Source of the DNA: Rubrivivax sp.
GTDB lineage: Bacteria > Pseudomonadota > Gammaproteobacteria > Burkholderiales > Burkholderiaceae_C
NCBI GenBank assembly: GCA_016707445.1
Contig: JADJHR010000003.1
Span: 62,001 to 126,000, forward strand
Reading direction: 5' to 3'
Length of the DNA stretch: 64,000 nt
Shown here: piece by piece, positions 17,497-27,918 of the stretch
Layout of the letters: each line of letters opens with the position of its first letter
How positions within the stretch are numbered: position 1 is the stretch's first letter
The notes under the pieces: generated by a model
The model's database searches: none
The model's input: the letters and a program-made list of their open reading frames with translations, nothing else
Told to the model about the DNA's origin: nothing
Made by a program: the position numbers and the translations under genes

Positions 17497-18357
17497 TCAA
17501 CCCTTTCGGCCCAGCAGGCCATGCGGGAGCAGCAGCAACACTGCTGCCATGGCGACGTAGATCATCAGCCGCGCGCCTTCCGGCCACAGGGTGCTCATCA
17601 CGCTTTGCACGATCCCGATCAGCAGTCCGCCCACCAGCGCACCCGTAAAGCTGCCCAGCCCGCCCACCACCACGATCACAAACGCCACGCCCAGCGCCTC
17701 GATCCCCATGAAGGGTTCGGCCCCACGAATCGGCGCCGCCAGCACACCCGCCAGTGCCGCCGTGGCCGCACCCAGCGCAAACACCAGGCTGAAGATGCGA
17801 AACACGTTCACGCCCAGCAGCGACACCATTTCAGTGGACTCGCTGCCCGCACGGACCGCGCTGCCAAGCCGTGTGCCTTCGAGCAGGTACCACAGCCCCA
17901 CGGCCAGCACCGCGGTGAAGCCGATCACGAACAAGCGGTACTTGGGGTACACGAAGTTGCCCCACATCACCACGCCCTGCAACAGGTCGGGCACGGGCAC
18001 GTTTTCGCCCAACGGCCCCCACTGCACGATGACCAGCTCCTGCACCACCAGGGCCAGGCCCACCGTGACCAGAATGTGAAACTCGTGCGGCTTGTCGTAC
18101 ACGTGGCGCAGCACCAGTTTCTCTGTCGCCCAGCCCACCGCCCCCACCACCAGGGGTACCACCAGCAAGGACAGCCAGAAGCTCAAGCCCCAACGCGTCA
18201 TCTGGTAGCAGAAATACGCCCCCAGGAGATAGAAGGCGCCATGCGCGAAGTTCACGAAGCGCAGCAAACCAAACACGATGGAGAGGCCGACGGCCAGCAG
18301 GAAATACAGCATGCCGATGCCGATCCCGTTGATGACCTGCAGCAGGTAGATGCTCAT
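17497..18357 (-). CDS. livH: Branched-chain-type ABC transporter permease (LivH-like)
   Basis: A 286-residue permease. It begins SIYLLQVINGIGIGMLYFLL and has the LivH signature LSIVFGLLRFVNFAHGAFYL, then FGAT-like downstream helices and AFVIVVVGGLGSFTGALVGG. It forms the membrane channel with LivM. It is the first membrane gene after the binding-protein gene, separated from it by a hairpin that may lower downstream expression. Confidence 0.92.
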   Translation of the reverse strand: MSIYLLQVINGIGIGMLYFLLAVGLSIVFGLLRFVNFAHGAFYLLGAYFCYQMTRWGLSFWLSLLVVPLVVGAVGWATEKLVLRHVYDKPHEFHILVTVGLALVVQELVIVQWGPLGENVPVPDLLQGVVMWGNFVYPKYRLFVIGFTAVLAVGLWYLLEGTRLGSAVRAGSESTEMVSLLGVNVFRIFSLVFALGAATAALAGVLAAPIRGAEPFMGIEALGVAFVIVVVGGLGSFTGALVGGLLIGIVQSVMSTLWPEGARLMIYVAMAAVLLLLPHGLLGRKG

Positions 18358-18432
18358 GGAAATTCCAGGCGATGTGACAGGCTGCCGGCCGCGTGCAAGG
18401 GCAGATGCAGCCGCTGCTTGGGGATGGCGCAA

Positions 18433-18455
18433 GGGGCGCGCCCGCAGCGCGCCCC
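18433..18455 (-). terminator. Intercistronic hairpin between binding protein and permease genes
   Basis: A perfect 9-bp GC stem (GGGGCGCGC / GCGCGCCCC) with a 5-base loop starts 8 bases after the binding-protein stop. Partial termination or 3' protection here is the common way ABC operons make more binding protein than permease. Confidence 0.65.
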
Positions 18456-18462
18456 GTCCGGG

Positions 18463-19668
18463 TCAACCCAGCTTGCAGCCCGTCTGGTCCACGGGCAGGA
18501 ACGACTTGCCGGAACTCACCACGTCCACGAAGTCGTCCTTGTTGCTCATCTTGGACTTGGCCTTGCCCCTGAGCAGGTAGTAGTTCTTGATCACCTGGTG
18601 GTCTGCCTTGCGCACTTCCTCATCGCCTGTCAGGCCCTGGTACTTCATGCCTTCCAGCGCCGCGATCACGGCCTTCTGGTCGACCGAACCAGCCTTGATG
18701 ATGCCGTCGATCAGCAGCTTGGTGCAGATGTACGAACCGGCCAGGCTGTAGTTGGGGTTGGCCTTGTACTTGGCGTTGGCGCGCTTGACCAGATCGAGAT
18801 TCAGCGGCGTGTTGGCGGTGTGCCAGTACTGCGCGCCGAAATAGACGCCCTCGCACAGATCCGCACCCAGCGATTCGAATTGCTCCAGGCCCGAGGCCCA
18901 GGCAATCACGATGGTCGTGTTCTTGTGCATGCCAAAGCTCACCGCCTGGCGCAAGGCATCTGACGACTGCGAGCCGAAGTTGAGCAGCAGCAGCACATCG
19001 GGCTTGGCGGCGATGGCATTGGTCAGGTAGCCGCTGAATTCCTTCTCGTTGAGCGAGTGGTAGCTGTTGCCCACATGCTCCAGGCCCTTTTCCTTGAAGA
19101 TGTTCTTGGCCGCGGACAGCAGGCCATCACCAAAGACGTACTGCGGCGTGATGGTGTACCAGCGCTTGGCCTTGGGGTTGGCCGCGATCAGGGGACGGAC
19201 GGTCTGCTCGATGGCGCCGAAGGTGGGCACCGACCAGCGGAAGGTGGCGGTGTTGCAGTCCTTGCCGGTGATCTCATCGGCACCGGCCGTGGTGATGAAG
19301 ATGCCGCCTGCCTTTTCGGCCTCTTTGCCCATGGCCAGCGATTCGGACGACAAGATGCCGCCGGCAAAGAAGCGCGTGCCCTGCTGCTGCGAGGCCTCTT
19401 GCACCTTGCGCACGGCGGTGGCGGGCTTGCCTTCGGTATCCAGCACGGTGTAGGCCAGCTGGCGCTTGAGCGCCGTGCCGTACTGCTCGATGGCCAGCTT
19501 CATGCCCAGGTCGGCATATTTGCCGTTCGCAGCAAAGGGGCCCGACATCGGCACCGGGCAGCCGAATTGAATGGCGTCGGATGCCTGCGCCCAGGCGCTT
19601 CGGACGAGACCCAGCGAAGCGGGCAGGGCGCCCAGGGCCGAAAGCTGAAGTAGTTGACGACGCTGCAT
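18463..19668 (-). CDS. Branched-chain-type ABC transporter substrate-binding protein
   Basis: A 401-residue periplasmic binding protein. It has a signal peptide with an Arg pair (MQRRQLLQLSALGALPASLG, then SAWAQA) and the Peripla_BP_6 fold: FGCPVPMSGPFAANGKYADL, VLDTEGKPATAVRKVQEA and ITPQYVFGDGLLSAAKNIF. Ligands of this family include branched-chain amino acids, amides, urea and aromatic acids. The linked M20 and M81 hydrolases suggest an N-acylated or N-carbamoylated amino acid. It is the first gene of the transporter operon, divergent from the GntR gene. Confidence 0.92.
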   Translation of the reverse strand: MQRRQLLQLSALGALPASLGLVRSAWAQASDAIQFGCPVPMSGPFAANGKYADLGMKLAIEQYGTALKRQLAYTVLDTEGKPATAVRKVQEASQQQGTRFFAGGILSSESLAMGKEAEKAGGIFITTAGADEITGKDCNTATFRWSVPTFGAIEQTVRPLIAANPKAKRWYTITPQYVFGDGLLSAAKNIFKEKGLEHVGNSYHSLNEKEFSGYLTNAIAAKPDVLLLLNFGSQSSDALRQAVSFGMHKNTTIVIAWASGLEQFESLGADLCEGVYFGAQYWHTANTPLNLDLVKRANAKYKANPNYSLAGSYICTKLLIDGIIKAGSVDQKAVIAALEGMKYQGLTGDEEVRKADHQVIKNYYLLRGKAKSKMSNKDDFVDVVSSGKSFLPVDQTGCKLG

Positions 19669-19916
19669 GAATGTCTCCTTGGGGATGGGAAAGGGCCGGA
19701 CGGCCGGTTGCGGGGTTCGGGTGCCTGCCAGGCGGGTTCTCGATGTCGATCCATTTTTTCATATTTATAGGTATAAATAGAACAAACGAGATAGGGGCAA
19801 ACCCGAGGCGGCACGCCCAGGCCGGAGGATGCTGCCTAAACTGCGTCACGCAAGACGATGCCGTGCACGCAGTGCACCCACCTGGTCTTCGCCAGACACT
19901 GAAAACACAATCGAGA
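19669..19916. promoter_or_regulatory. Divergent promoter region with perfect AT palindrome
   Basis: This separates the binding-protein gene (minus) from the GntR gene (plus). An AT-rich island at about 19751-19790 stands out against the GC-rich background. It contains a perfect inverted repeat, TATTTATA-GG-TATAAATA (19762-19779). This is a strong candidate operator for the adjacent GntR-family protein, overlapping likely -10 elements in both directions. Confidence 0.6.
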
Positions 19917-20795
19917 ATGGCCAAATCACCGTCGACGCAACGCCCGATCAAGCCGCTCAAGCGCCCCGACCTGGTGGCGCAGGAGATCAAGCGACTGATC
20001 GCCGAGAAGAACCTCAGTCCGGGTGACCGCTTGCCGCGCGAAGTCGAATTGCAGGCCCAGTTCGAGGTGAGCAAGGGCACCATCCGCGAGGCGCTCAAGT
20101 CGCTCGAAGTCCAGGGTCTGGTGACCATCTCGACCGGCCCCTCGGGGGGCGGCACGATTGCCGAAGTGCCGCTGGACCGCACCCTGCAGTTCATGCAGAA
20201 CTATCTGTTCTTCCAGGCCGTCACGATTGCCGACATCTACACCGTGCGCCAGCTGCTCGAGCCCGAACTGGCTGCCGGTGCAGTGCCTCACCTGACCGAC
20301 GCCGACTTCGAGGCGCTCGAGCTCAGCATCGCCTGTTGCGACCCCACGTCGAGCAGTGAAAACCTCGTCAGTCAGCGTCGCGAGGATGTGAACTTCCACG
20401 ACATCCTGGCCGCCGCCAACCCCAACCCCTTTCTGCGTTTCACCTGCGAGCTGATCAATGAAATGATCCGCCAGCTCATCGTCTACGGCAACCGGACGCC
20501 GCAGACCGAGCACCGCCGTTTTGGCGAAGCCAATGCGAACTTTCACCGCCAGATCACGCAGGCGGCGCGTGCACGCGACGCCGATCGGGTGCGCATGCTG
20601 ATGCAGCGCCACATGCTGGACGCGGCGAGCAGCGTCAAGCGCATGAAGGGGCGCATCCAGGGGCGGCTGCTGCTCGACGCCGATTCCCTGCGCAGCCCGC
20701 GCGCGGCGCACGTGCGCGTCGAACCTGTCCCGGTGCAAGCGAAAGGCGGGAAGCGCAGCGCCAGACTTCAACCCCTGGCGGCCAAATCGCCATGA
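19917..20795 (+). CDS. GntR-family (FadR subfamily) transcriptional regulator
   Basis: A 292-residue regulator. The N-terminal winged helix (PDLVAQEIKRLIAEKNLSPG, PREVELQAQFEVSKGTIREA) is followed by an all-helical FCD ligand domain (about 85-250). Metal or ligand residues of the FCD type may include the Asp in REDVNFHDIL and the His in ANANFHRQI and RHMLDA. FCD regulators usually bind carboxylic or amino acid ligands and repress the adjacent catabolic operon. The basic C-terminal tail (about 250-292) is an extension. The start at 19917 has no strong ribosome site but gives the family N-terminus. Confidence 0.9.
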   Translation: MAKSPSTQRPIKPLKRPDLVAQEIKRLIAEKNLSPGDRLPREVELQAQFEVSKGTIREALKSLEVQGLVTISTGPSGGGTIAEVPLDRTLQFMQNYLFFQAVTIADIYTVRQLLEPELAAGAVPHLTDADFEALELSIACCDPTSSSENLVSQRREDVNFHDILAAANPNPFLRFTCELINEMIRQLIVYGNRTPQTEHRRFGEANANFHRQITQAARARDADRVRMLMQRHMLDAASSVKRMKGRIQGRLLLDADSLRSPRAAHVRVEPVPVQAKGGKRSARLQPLAAKSP

Positions 20796-20796
20796 A

Positions 20797-20818
20797 ATGC
20801 GGCCCCGAAGGGCCGCAT
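20797..20818. terminator. Bidirectional terminator between gntR and mmsA
   Basis: A perfect 9-bp stem (ATGCGGCCC / GGGCCGCAT) lies between two convergent genes. Read on the minus strand the loop is TTCG, giving a stable C(UUCG)G tetraloop followed by TTTC, so it fits best as the mmsA terminator. Confidence 0.75.
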
Positions 20819-20840
20819 GAGGGGGTGGCGCGGGGGTCTC

Positions 20841-22361
<1,521 letters not shown>

Positions 22362-22547
22362 GGTCAAAGTTTGATGTAGTCGGCCTCTGGCGCTCGTCGG
22401 TCGAGCGGTCAAGGCCATCAGAGGAGTCGACCCCTCGGGGCCCTTGGACAACAACCTACGCGGAAGTTGCTGTTGCGAGTGGCGAAAGACGCCGCGCTGC
22501 CAGCGAAGGTGGCGGGTGCGCAGCGTCACAAAGGGTGCCGCCTTGCC

Positions 22548-23902
22548 TCAGGCTGTTTCGGCCAGCGCGTCGCCCAGGGCGTTGATGAGGCGGTCGATCT
22601 CGGCCCTTTCGCTGATGAACGGGGGTGCCAGCTGGATGGTGTCACCGCCGTAGCGAACGTAAAAGCCCTTCTTCCAGCAGCTCATCGCGATGTCGTAGGG
22701 CCGGCGTGCCGGCTCCCCGGGCAAGGCCGCAATGGTGAAGCCAGCAGCCAGGCCGAAGTTGCGGATGTCGGCCACATGCTTGGCGCCCTTCAAGCTGTGC
22801 ACGGCCTGCTCGAAGTACGGCGCCAGGGCCTTCACGCGGCCGATCATGTCTTCCTTTTGCAGGATGTCGAGCGCCGCAATGCCGGCCGCGCAGGTGACGG
22901 GGTGGGCCGAGTAGGTGTAGCCGTGCGCAAACTCCAGCATGTACGTGGGCCCGCCCGCGGCCATGAAGGTGTCGTAGATCTCCTTGGTGGCCACCAGCCG
23001 CCCAGCGGCTGGGCGCCGTTGGTCACCTGCTTGGCAAAGTTCATGATGTCGGGCGTCACGCCAAAGGCCTCGGAGCCGGTCATCGCGCCCGAGCGGCCAA
23101 AGCCGGAGATGACTTCGTCAAAGATCAGCAGGATGTTGTTCTGCGTGCAGATCTCGCGCAGGCGCTGCAGGTAGCCCACCGGGGGAATCACCACGCCGGC
23201 CGATCCCGAGAACGGCTCGACGATGACGGCCGCAATGTTCGATGCGTCGTGCAGTGCAATCAGGTCGAGCAGTCGGTCGGCCAGCTCTTTGCCGGTGGGC
23301 GGCATGCCCTTGAAGAACGAGCCCGCCGGGGGCTGCGTGTGCGGCAGGTGGTCGGCCTCGACGCCCTGCCCGAACATCTTGCGGTTGGCGCCAATGCCGC
23401 CCACCGAGATGCCGCCGTAGTTCACGCCGTGGTAGCCCTTTTCGCGGCCGATCAAGCGTGTCTTGCTCGCCTGGCCCTTGGTGCGCCAGTAGGCGCGGGC
23501 CATCTTCAGCGAGGTGTCGGCGGCCTCGGAGCCCGAGCCGGTGAAGAACACATAGTCAAGCCCCGCGGGCGTGAGCGACTTGATGCGGTTGGCCAATTCG
23601 AACGCCAGCGGGTGGCCGAATTGGAAGGCGGGTGCGTAGTCGAGCTTCATGGCCTGCTTGCCGATCGCCTCGGCAATCTCGCGGCGACCATGGCCCAGAC
23701 CCGCGCACCACAGGCCAGACAGGCCGTCGAAGATCTTGCGCCCTTCGCTGTCGGTGAAATACGCGCCCTGCGCTTCGACAATCATGCGCGGATTGGCCTT
23801 GAACTCGCGGTTGGCCGTGTAGGGCATCCAGTGGGCATCGAGCCAGGCCGCATCCATGCGGGGTGCAGCGTCAATCGGAGGTGCGGTGTGGGCAATGCTC
23901 AT
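22548..23902 (-). pseudogene. Omega-amino acid:pyruvate aminotransferase (class III), frameshifted
   Basis: Two frames together encode one full-length class-III PLP aminotransferase of about 450 residues. The N-terminal part (23902 to about 23000) has WMPYTANREFKANPRMI, GGISVGGIGANRK, and the PLP region LLIFDEVISGFGRSGAM with lysine in NFAKQVTNGAQPLG. The C-terminal part (about 22994 to 22548) continues ATKEIYDTFMAAGGPTYM and EFAHGYTYSAHPVTCAAG. The break is at 22993-23003, where GGCGGCTGGTGG stands for an expected GGCGC.GTGGTGG, one base short. This resembles beta-alanine:pyruvate transaminases. A single missing base in a conserved gene may be a sequencing error. It is divergent from a LysR gene. 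Confidence 0.88.
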
Positions 23903-24013
23903 GGAGGTCTCCTGTGGGTGTGCTGCAAGGGCGGTGGTACTCAGGGAAGCGCCATTGTTGGGCCAGACGATAATCTCTCATAGCAACAAATATCAATGTT
24001 TACTTGACGATTT
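23903..24013. promoter_or_regulatory. Divergent promoter region aminotransferase/LysR
   Basis: An AT-rich stretch (about 23970-24016) between the aminotransferase and LysR genes. An inverted repeat ACTTG-N10-CAAGT (24002-24021) overlaps the LysR start codon and could be an autoregulatory site. This is the usual place for LysR control of the divergent gene. Confidence 0.45.
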
Positions 24014-24958
24014 ATGCAAGTAACACCGCCATCGCCCAAACATCGCGCCGTGCTCGGCCAGCTCAGCGACATGGACCTGCGCCTGCTGCAGGTCTTCAAG
24101 AGCGTGGCCGAGTGCGGTGGGCTCTCGGCGGCCGAACTCGAGCTGAACATCGGCACCAGTACGGTCAGTCGCCACATGAAAGACCTGGAGACGCGCCTGG
24201 GCCTGACGCTGTGTCGCCGGGGCCGGGCCGGCTTTGCCCTGACGGCCGAGGGCCAGCGCGTGTACGACGAAACCCTGCGCCTGCTCTCGGCCGTGGACGC
24301 GTTTCGCAGCAGCATCGACGACATCCACCGCCGCATGGGTGGGCGGCTGGAGGTGGCGGTGTTCGACAAGACCGCCAGCAACCCGGCGGCGCACATCGGT
24401 GAAGCCATCGCGCGTTTTGCCGAGCAGGCGCCCGAGGTCAACCTGCAGATGCATGTGGCCAGCATCCCGGCGATCGAGCGCGGCCTGATGGACGGAGGCT
24501 TTCACGTCGGCATCATCCCCGCGCACCGGGTCTCGCAAAGCCTCGTCTATGCCAACCTGTTTACCGAGACCATGCTGCTGTACTGCGGTGCGCGCCATCC
24601 GCTGTTCGGCGCAGACCACGCGGCGCTGACCTGGGACGCCTTGCGCACCTGGCAATTTGCCGGGCTGGGTTACCACTCGCCCAATATGGAGCTGAGTCAC
24701 GGCGCCCGGCTGCCACGCAAGGCCACGGGCTTTGACCAGGAGTCGATCGCGACGCTGATTCTCTCGGGCCGTTACCTCGGGTTTCTGCCCGAGCACTACG
24801 CCGAGAGTTTTGAACGCAAGCGCCTGATGCAGGCCGTGCAACCCGCAGAGTTCTTCTACCCCTGCCAGTTTGTCAGCGTGCTGCGCAAGTCACCGCAGCC
24901 GACGCGTGCGGCACAGGCGTTTGCCGCCTGCCTGCGCGCAGCACATGATCCTGGGTAA
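24014..24958 (+). CDS. LysR-family transcriptional regulator
   Basis: A 314-residue regulator. The winged helix is at about residues 18-77 (LRLLQVFKSVAECGGLSAAE, TSTVSRHMKDLETRLGLTLC), followed by a linker helix and a LysR substrate-binding domain (RLEVAVFDKTASNP onwards). It is divergent from the aminotransferase gene and probably activates the aminotransferase-mmsA unit. The ligand is unknown, perhaps an omega-amino acid. Confidence 0.9.
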   Translation: MQVTPPSPKHRAVLGQLSDMDLRLLQVFKSVAECGGLSAAELELNIGTSTVSRHMKDLETRLGLTLCRRGRAGFALTAEGQRVYDETLRLLSAVDAFRSSIDDIHRRMGGRLEVAVFDKTASNPAAHIGEAIARFAEQAPEVNLQMHVASIPAIERGLMDGGFHVGIIPAHRVSQSLVYANLFTETMLLYCGARHPLFGADHAALTWDALRTWQFAGLGYHSPNMELSHGARLPRKATGFDQESIATLILSGRYLGFLPEHYAESFERKRLMQAVQPAEFFYPCQFVSVLRKSPQPTRAAQAFAACLRAAHDPG

Positions 24959-25032
24959 GCCGGCTGCCGGGGCCGGCAGACTGCGTTCGACTTCTGCCGC
25001 GAACCGACGAGGTGCGGCAGGTGATGAACGAT

Positions 25033-25458
25033 TCAGGGCCGGATGTAGGCCCAGCCCTGCTGCTGCTTGCGCATCAGTTCGACAACGCCGGCGGGCACGT
25101 AGCTGATGTTGGCCAGCATGTCAGCGTGCACGAGCTTCTGCGCCGTCAGCGTGTTCTGGCAGGCCACGACCTGGATGCCCTTGCGCAGAGCTTCGGCAAC
25201 GCGCGTGGCGGCCACCGAATCGAGCTTGAGCATGCCGATGCCCGGGCCGTAGGCCACGATCTCGATCTGCACCTTGTCGACGCCGAGATCCTTCTGGACG
25301 TTGGCGATGTTGTTGAGCGTCAGGTTCCACTTGGCCGGGTCGGCGTCGCTGACCTGGAAGATCACCTTCTCCTGCGCGCAGGCGGCCCCGGACAGCAGCA
25401 AGCTGCAAGCGATGGCGAGCGCGCCGCGGCTCAGGGTGGACAGGGCGGGTCGGTTCAA
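25033..25458 (-). CDS. Secreted DsrE-family protein
   Basis: A 141-residue exported DsrE-like protein. The mature part is KVIFQVSDADPAKWNLTLNN, ANVQKDLGVDKVQIEIVAYG, then VVACQNTLTAQKLVHADML and ISYVPAGVVELMRKQQQGWA, matching the periplasmic DsrE group. One Cys (VACQNT) may be the sulfur-binding residue. No ATG fits. I propose a TTG start at 25458 preceded by GGAG at 6-base spacing, which gives a clean signal peptide (SRGALAIACSLLLSGAACAQ). The role is unknown, though often linked to sulfur or thiol chemistry in the envelope. Confidence 0.82.
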   Translation of the reverse strand: MNRPALSTLSRGALAIACSLLLSGAACAQEKVIFQVSDADPAKWNLTLNNIANVQKDLGVDKVQIEIVAYGPGIGMLKLDSVAATRVAEALRKGIQVVACQNTLTAQKLVHADMLANISYVPAGVVELMRKQQQGWAYIRP

Positions 25459-25873
25459 GGGTGTCTCCGTGTACGAACGACGGGTCGGTTCGCATGCCGC
25501 GAGGGTCGCAGAACCCACCCGTGATCGCATCGAGACCAACCCGGTACGCGCACGCCATCGCCGCGCGATCTGCCGCCAAACCCGTTTGCCGAGCTCCATT
25601 TGGAGTTCTGTGCGGCGTTGTGGAAGCCAGAGGCGCAACAGCGTCGTGCGCACTTGAAAGGGAAGCTCCGTGGCTTCGAAGTCACCGTGCGCCTTGATGC
25701 CGCCCGCCGGGGCGACTTGAAGGCGACCGGCGAAGGCTTGAGTCGGCTCTATGACGACCTTCGTCGTCTGGCGGCAGCGGCAGCCACGGTCCGGATGGGT
25801 TTCGTTGCTCGCGGTCGATTCCTCGGGGGCCACTGTCCAGGCGATGCTGGCGGCGTCAGCCGATACTGCCGGC
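25459..25873. other. Intergenic region, no supported gene
   Basis: A divergent gap between the secreted DsrE gene and the flavin reductase gene. Frames through it lack family features, and the plus-strand frame running into the reductase has no good start before 25874. It presumably holds promoters for both genes. Confidence 0.5.
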
Positions 25874-26524
25874 ATGCACTTCGACATCAGCGCCCGCCCC
25901 GCCCTGCTCAAGCACGACCCTTTCAAGGCCCTGGTGGTGCCAAGACCGATCGGCTGGATCGGCAGCATCGATGCCCAGGGCCGGCCCAACCTCGCGCCCT
26001 ACAGCTTCTTCAACGCGGTCAGCGACCGGCCGCCGATGCTGATGTTCTCGTCCGGCGGCCACAAGGACAGCCTGCGCAACATCGAGGCCACCGGCGAGTT
26101 CACCTGCTCGCTGGCCAGTTGGGACCTGCGCGAGGCGATGAACCTCAGCTCGGCGCCGCTGGCACCGGGTGTCGACGAGTTCGCCGCAGCAGGCCTGGCC
26201 ACCGCGGCCAGCCTGCGCGTGCGGGCACCGCGCGTGGCCGCGGCGCCGGCCGCGCTGGAGTGCCGGTTGTGGCGCACGCTGGATCTGCCCGGCAGCCGCT
26301 ATACGGTGGTTTTCGGTGAGGTGGTGGCGATCCATATCGACGACCGCTTCGTGCGTGACGGCCGGGTCGACACCGGCGCCATGCGCATCCTGTCGCGGCT
26401 GGGCTACATGGACTACGGCGTGCTGGAGGCGGCCGACATCTTCACGCTGCAGCGCCCTCTGGCCAGTGACGACGGCCAGACTGCCGTGCCCCCGCCGGCG
26501 GAGTGGGATGGCGTTTACCGCTGA
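25874..26524 (+). CDS. Flavin reductase family protein (FMN-binding split barrel)
   Basis: A 216-residue protein with the flavin reductase-like split barrel. Its conserved N-terminus is VVPRPIGWIGSIDAQGRPNL and FFNAVSDRPPMLMFS, followed by FTCSLASWDLREAMNLSSAP. Members bind FMN and supply reduced flavin to monooxygenases or reduce other substrates with NAD(P)H. The start MHFDISARPALLKHDPFKAL at 25874 matches the family. No partner oxygenase is adjacent, so the substrate is unknown. Confidence 0.9.
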   Translation: MHFDISARPALLKHDPFKALVVPRPIGWIGSIDAQGRPNLAPYSFFNAVSDRPPMLMFSSGGHKDSLRNIEATGEFTCSLASWDLREAMNLSSAPLAPGVDEFAAAGLATAASLRVRAPRVAAAPAALECRLWRTLDLPGSRYTVVFGEVVAIHIDDRFVRDGRVDTGAMRILSRLGYMDYGVLEAADIFTLQRPLASDDGQTAVPPPAEWDGVYR

Positions 26525-26582
26525 TCCTGCAAGCCATACTGTCCCTTGTGGCGGTCACGCCGCCGCCGATCATGGAGTGGGC

Positions 26583-26936
26583 ATGGGTTGGTTCTCGAAG
26601 ACGGACAGCGGTTTCTTTCTGTCCACCATCACGCCGTCGCCCGAAGTGGCACGTGTCGAACGTTGCCTGGGCGTGGTCCACGGTGAAGCCATCATCGGCG
26701 CCAACATCTTTCGCGACCTGTTCTCGTCGGTGCGAGACGTGGTCGGCGGCCGCGCCGGTGGTTACGAGCGGGCGCTGGCCGGCGCCCGCGACTCGGCGCT
26801 GGAAGACCTGATCGAAGCCGCCAGGCAGATGGGCGCCGACGGTGTGATCGGTGTCGACTTCGACTACGCGGTGCTGGGCGAAGCCAACGGCATGATGTTG
26901 GTCGCCGTCAGCGGCACCGCGGTGAAGATGGGCTGA
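26583..26936 (+). CDS. YbjQ family protein
   Basis: A 117-residue protein of the YbjQ/UPF0145 fold. It has GVVHGEAIIGANIFRDLFSS, then GGYERALAGARDSALEDL and AARQMGADGVIGVDFDYAVL. These form small pentameric rings of unknown function, sometimes described as heavy-metal-binding domains. It follows the flavin reductase gene by 58 bases. Confidence 0.87.
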   Translation: MGWFSKTDSGFFLSTITPSPEVARVERCLGVVHGEAIIGANIFRDLFSSVRDVVGGRAGGYERALAGARDSALEDLIEAARQMGADGVIGVDFDYAVLGEANGMMLVAVSGTAVKMG

Positions 26937-26946
26937 AGTCTCGGGC

Positions 26947-27069
26947 CCGGCGGCGCAGCGGATTGACATCGCCGACGTCGAGCCGGTCGACGCCCATATG
27001 GCCCAGCAGCTGCGCGGACAGCATGCCGATGGCACCGCCGCTGAACACCAGCACCCGGCCTTCGTGGAT
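26947..27069 (-). pseudogene. Remnant of a zinc-type alcohol dehydrogenase gene
   Basis: About 41 codons read IHEGRVLVFSGGAIGMLSAQ then LLGHMGVDRLDVGDVNPLRR. This is the NAD-binding beta-alpha-beta core of medium-chain dehydrogenases (VLVFGGGAIG-type). Nothing before or after it on either frame continues the family, so it is a fragment left by deletion between the YbjQ and LytTR genes. Alternatively it is a chance resemblance. Confidence 0.5.
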
Positions 27070-27174
27070 CGGCGGCGCAGTCGCTGACAACGCAGCGCTG
27101 CGCGCTGCATCGCCGGCCATGTTCTTGCTGCGACCCCGCGTGCAGACCTGCGCAGCGGCAGTGCCTGCCGCGCA

Positions 27175-27918
27175 CTACAACTGCCGGAACCGTCCGGCGT
27201 AGCTGCTGCCCACCTTCAAGGTTTCGGGCCGCTGCTTCAGATGCAGTGACAGGCTGCCGTCGATGTCGCGGCTGAGGCTGCGCACCGCGCTCAGGTTGAC
27301 CACGGTGCCTCGGTGCACCTGCCAGAACACGGCCGGGTCGAGCTTGGCCAGCAGATCTTTCAGCGGTGTGCTGATGAGTGATTCACCGTCGACCGTGACC
27401 ACGGCCACGTACTTGTTGTCGGCGCGGAAGTAGCAGATGTCCTCGACCGTGATCAGCCGGATCTCGCGACCATGCAGCACGCTGATCCAGCGCAGGGGCT
27501 CAGCGGCTGGCGCCAGTTGCCGGGCGCGGTCGACCAGCTTGCCCAGATCTGCCGGCACCTGGCCGAGCCGCTCCTTGAGACGCTGGGTGGCGCGCACCAG
27601 GCGGGCGCTGTCCAGCGGTTTGAGCAGGTAGTCGACAGCGCCCTCGTCGAAGGCCTGCACCGCATAGTGGTCAAAGGCCGTGATGAAGACGATGTGCGCG
27701 CGCCGCCCCGCCAGGCGTGCCAGCTCCAGGCCGGTCAGCCCGGGCAGCTGCACGTCGAGAAACAGCACCTCGGGCCGCAGGTTCTCGATGGCCCGATGCG
27801 CGGCATGGCCATCGTGTGCCAGGGCGCAGATCGCCAGGTCCGGCCAGACGCGGCCGAGCTCCTCGCGGATCTCGTCGCACAGCAGCGGCTCGTCTTCAGC
27901 GATCAGGGCGCGGGTCAT
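27175..27918 (-). CDS. LytTR-family response regulator
   Basis: A 247-residue response regulator. The receiver domain (1-120) has Asp9/Glu10 (LIAEDEPLLC), phospho-acceptor Asp55 (VLFLDVQLPGLTG), Thr (VFITAFDHYAVQAF) and Lys (LLKPLD). A C-terminal LytTR DNA-binding domain runs from about 145 to 245 (ICYFRADNKYVAVVTVDGE, WQVHRGTVVNL). Its start overlaps the upstream sensor-like gene by 23 bases. The three genes 30156 to 27175 form one operon: kinase, degenerate kinase, regulator. Confidence 0.93.
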   Translation of the reverse strand: MTRALIAEDEPLLCDEIREELGRVWPDLAICALAHDGHAAHRAIENLRPEVLFLDVQLPGLTGLELARLAGRRAHIVFITAFDHYAVQAFDEGAVDYLLKPLDSARLVRATQRLKERLGQVPADLGKLVDRARQLAPAAEPLRWISVLHGREIRLITVEDICYFRADNKYVAVVTVDGESLISTPLKDLLAKLDPAVFWQVHRGTVVNLSAVRSLSRDIDGSLSLHLKQRPETLKVGSSYAGRFRQL

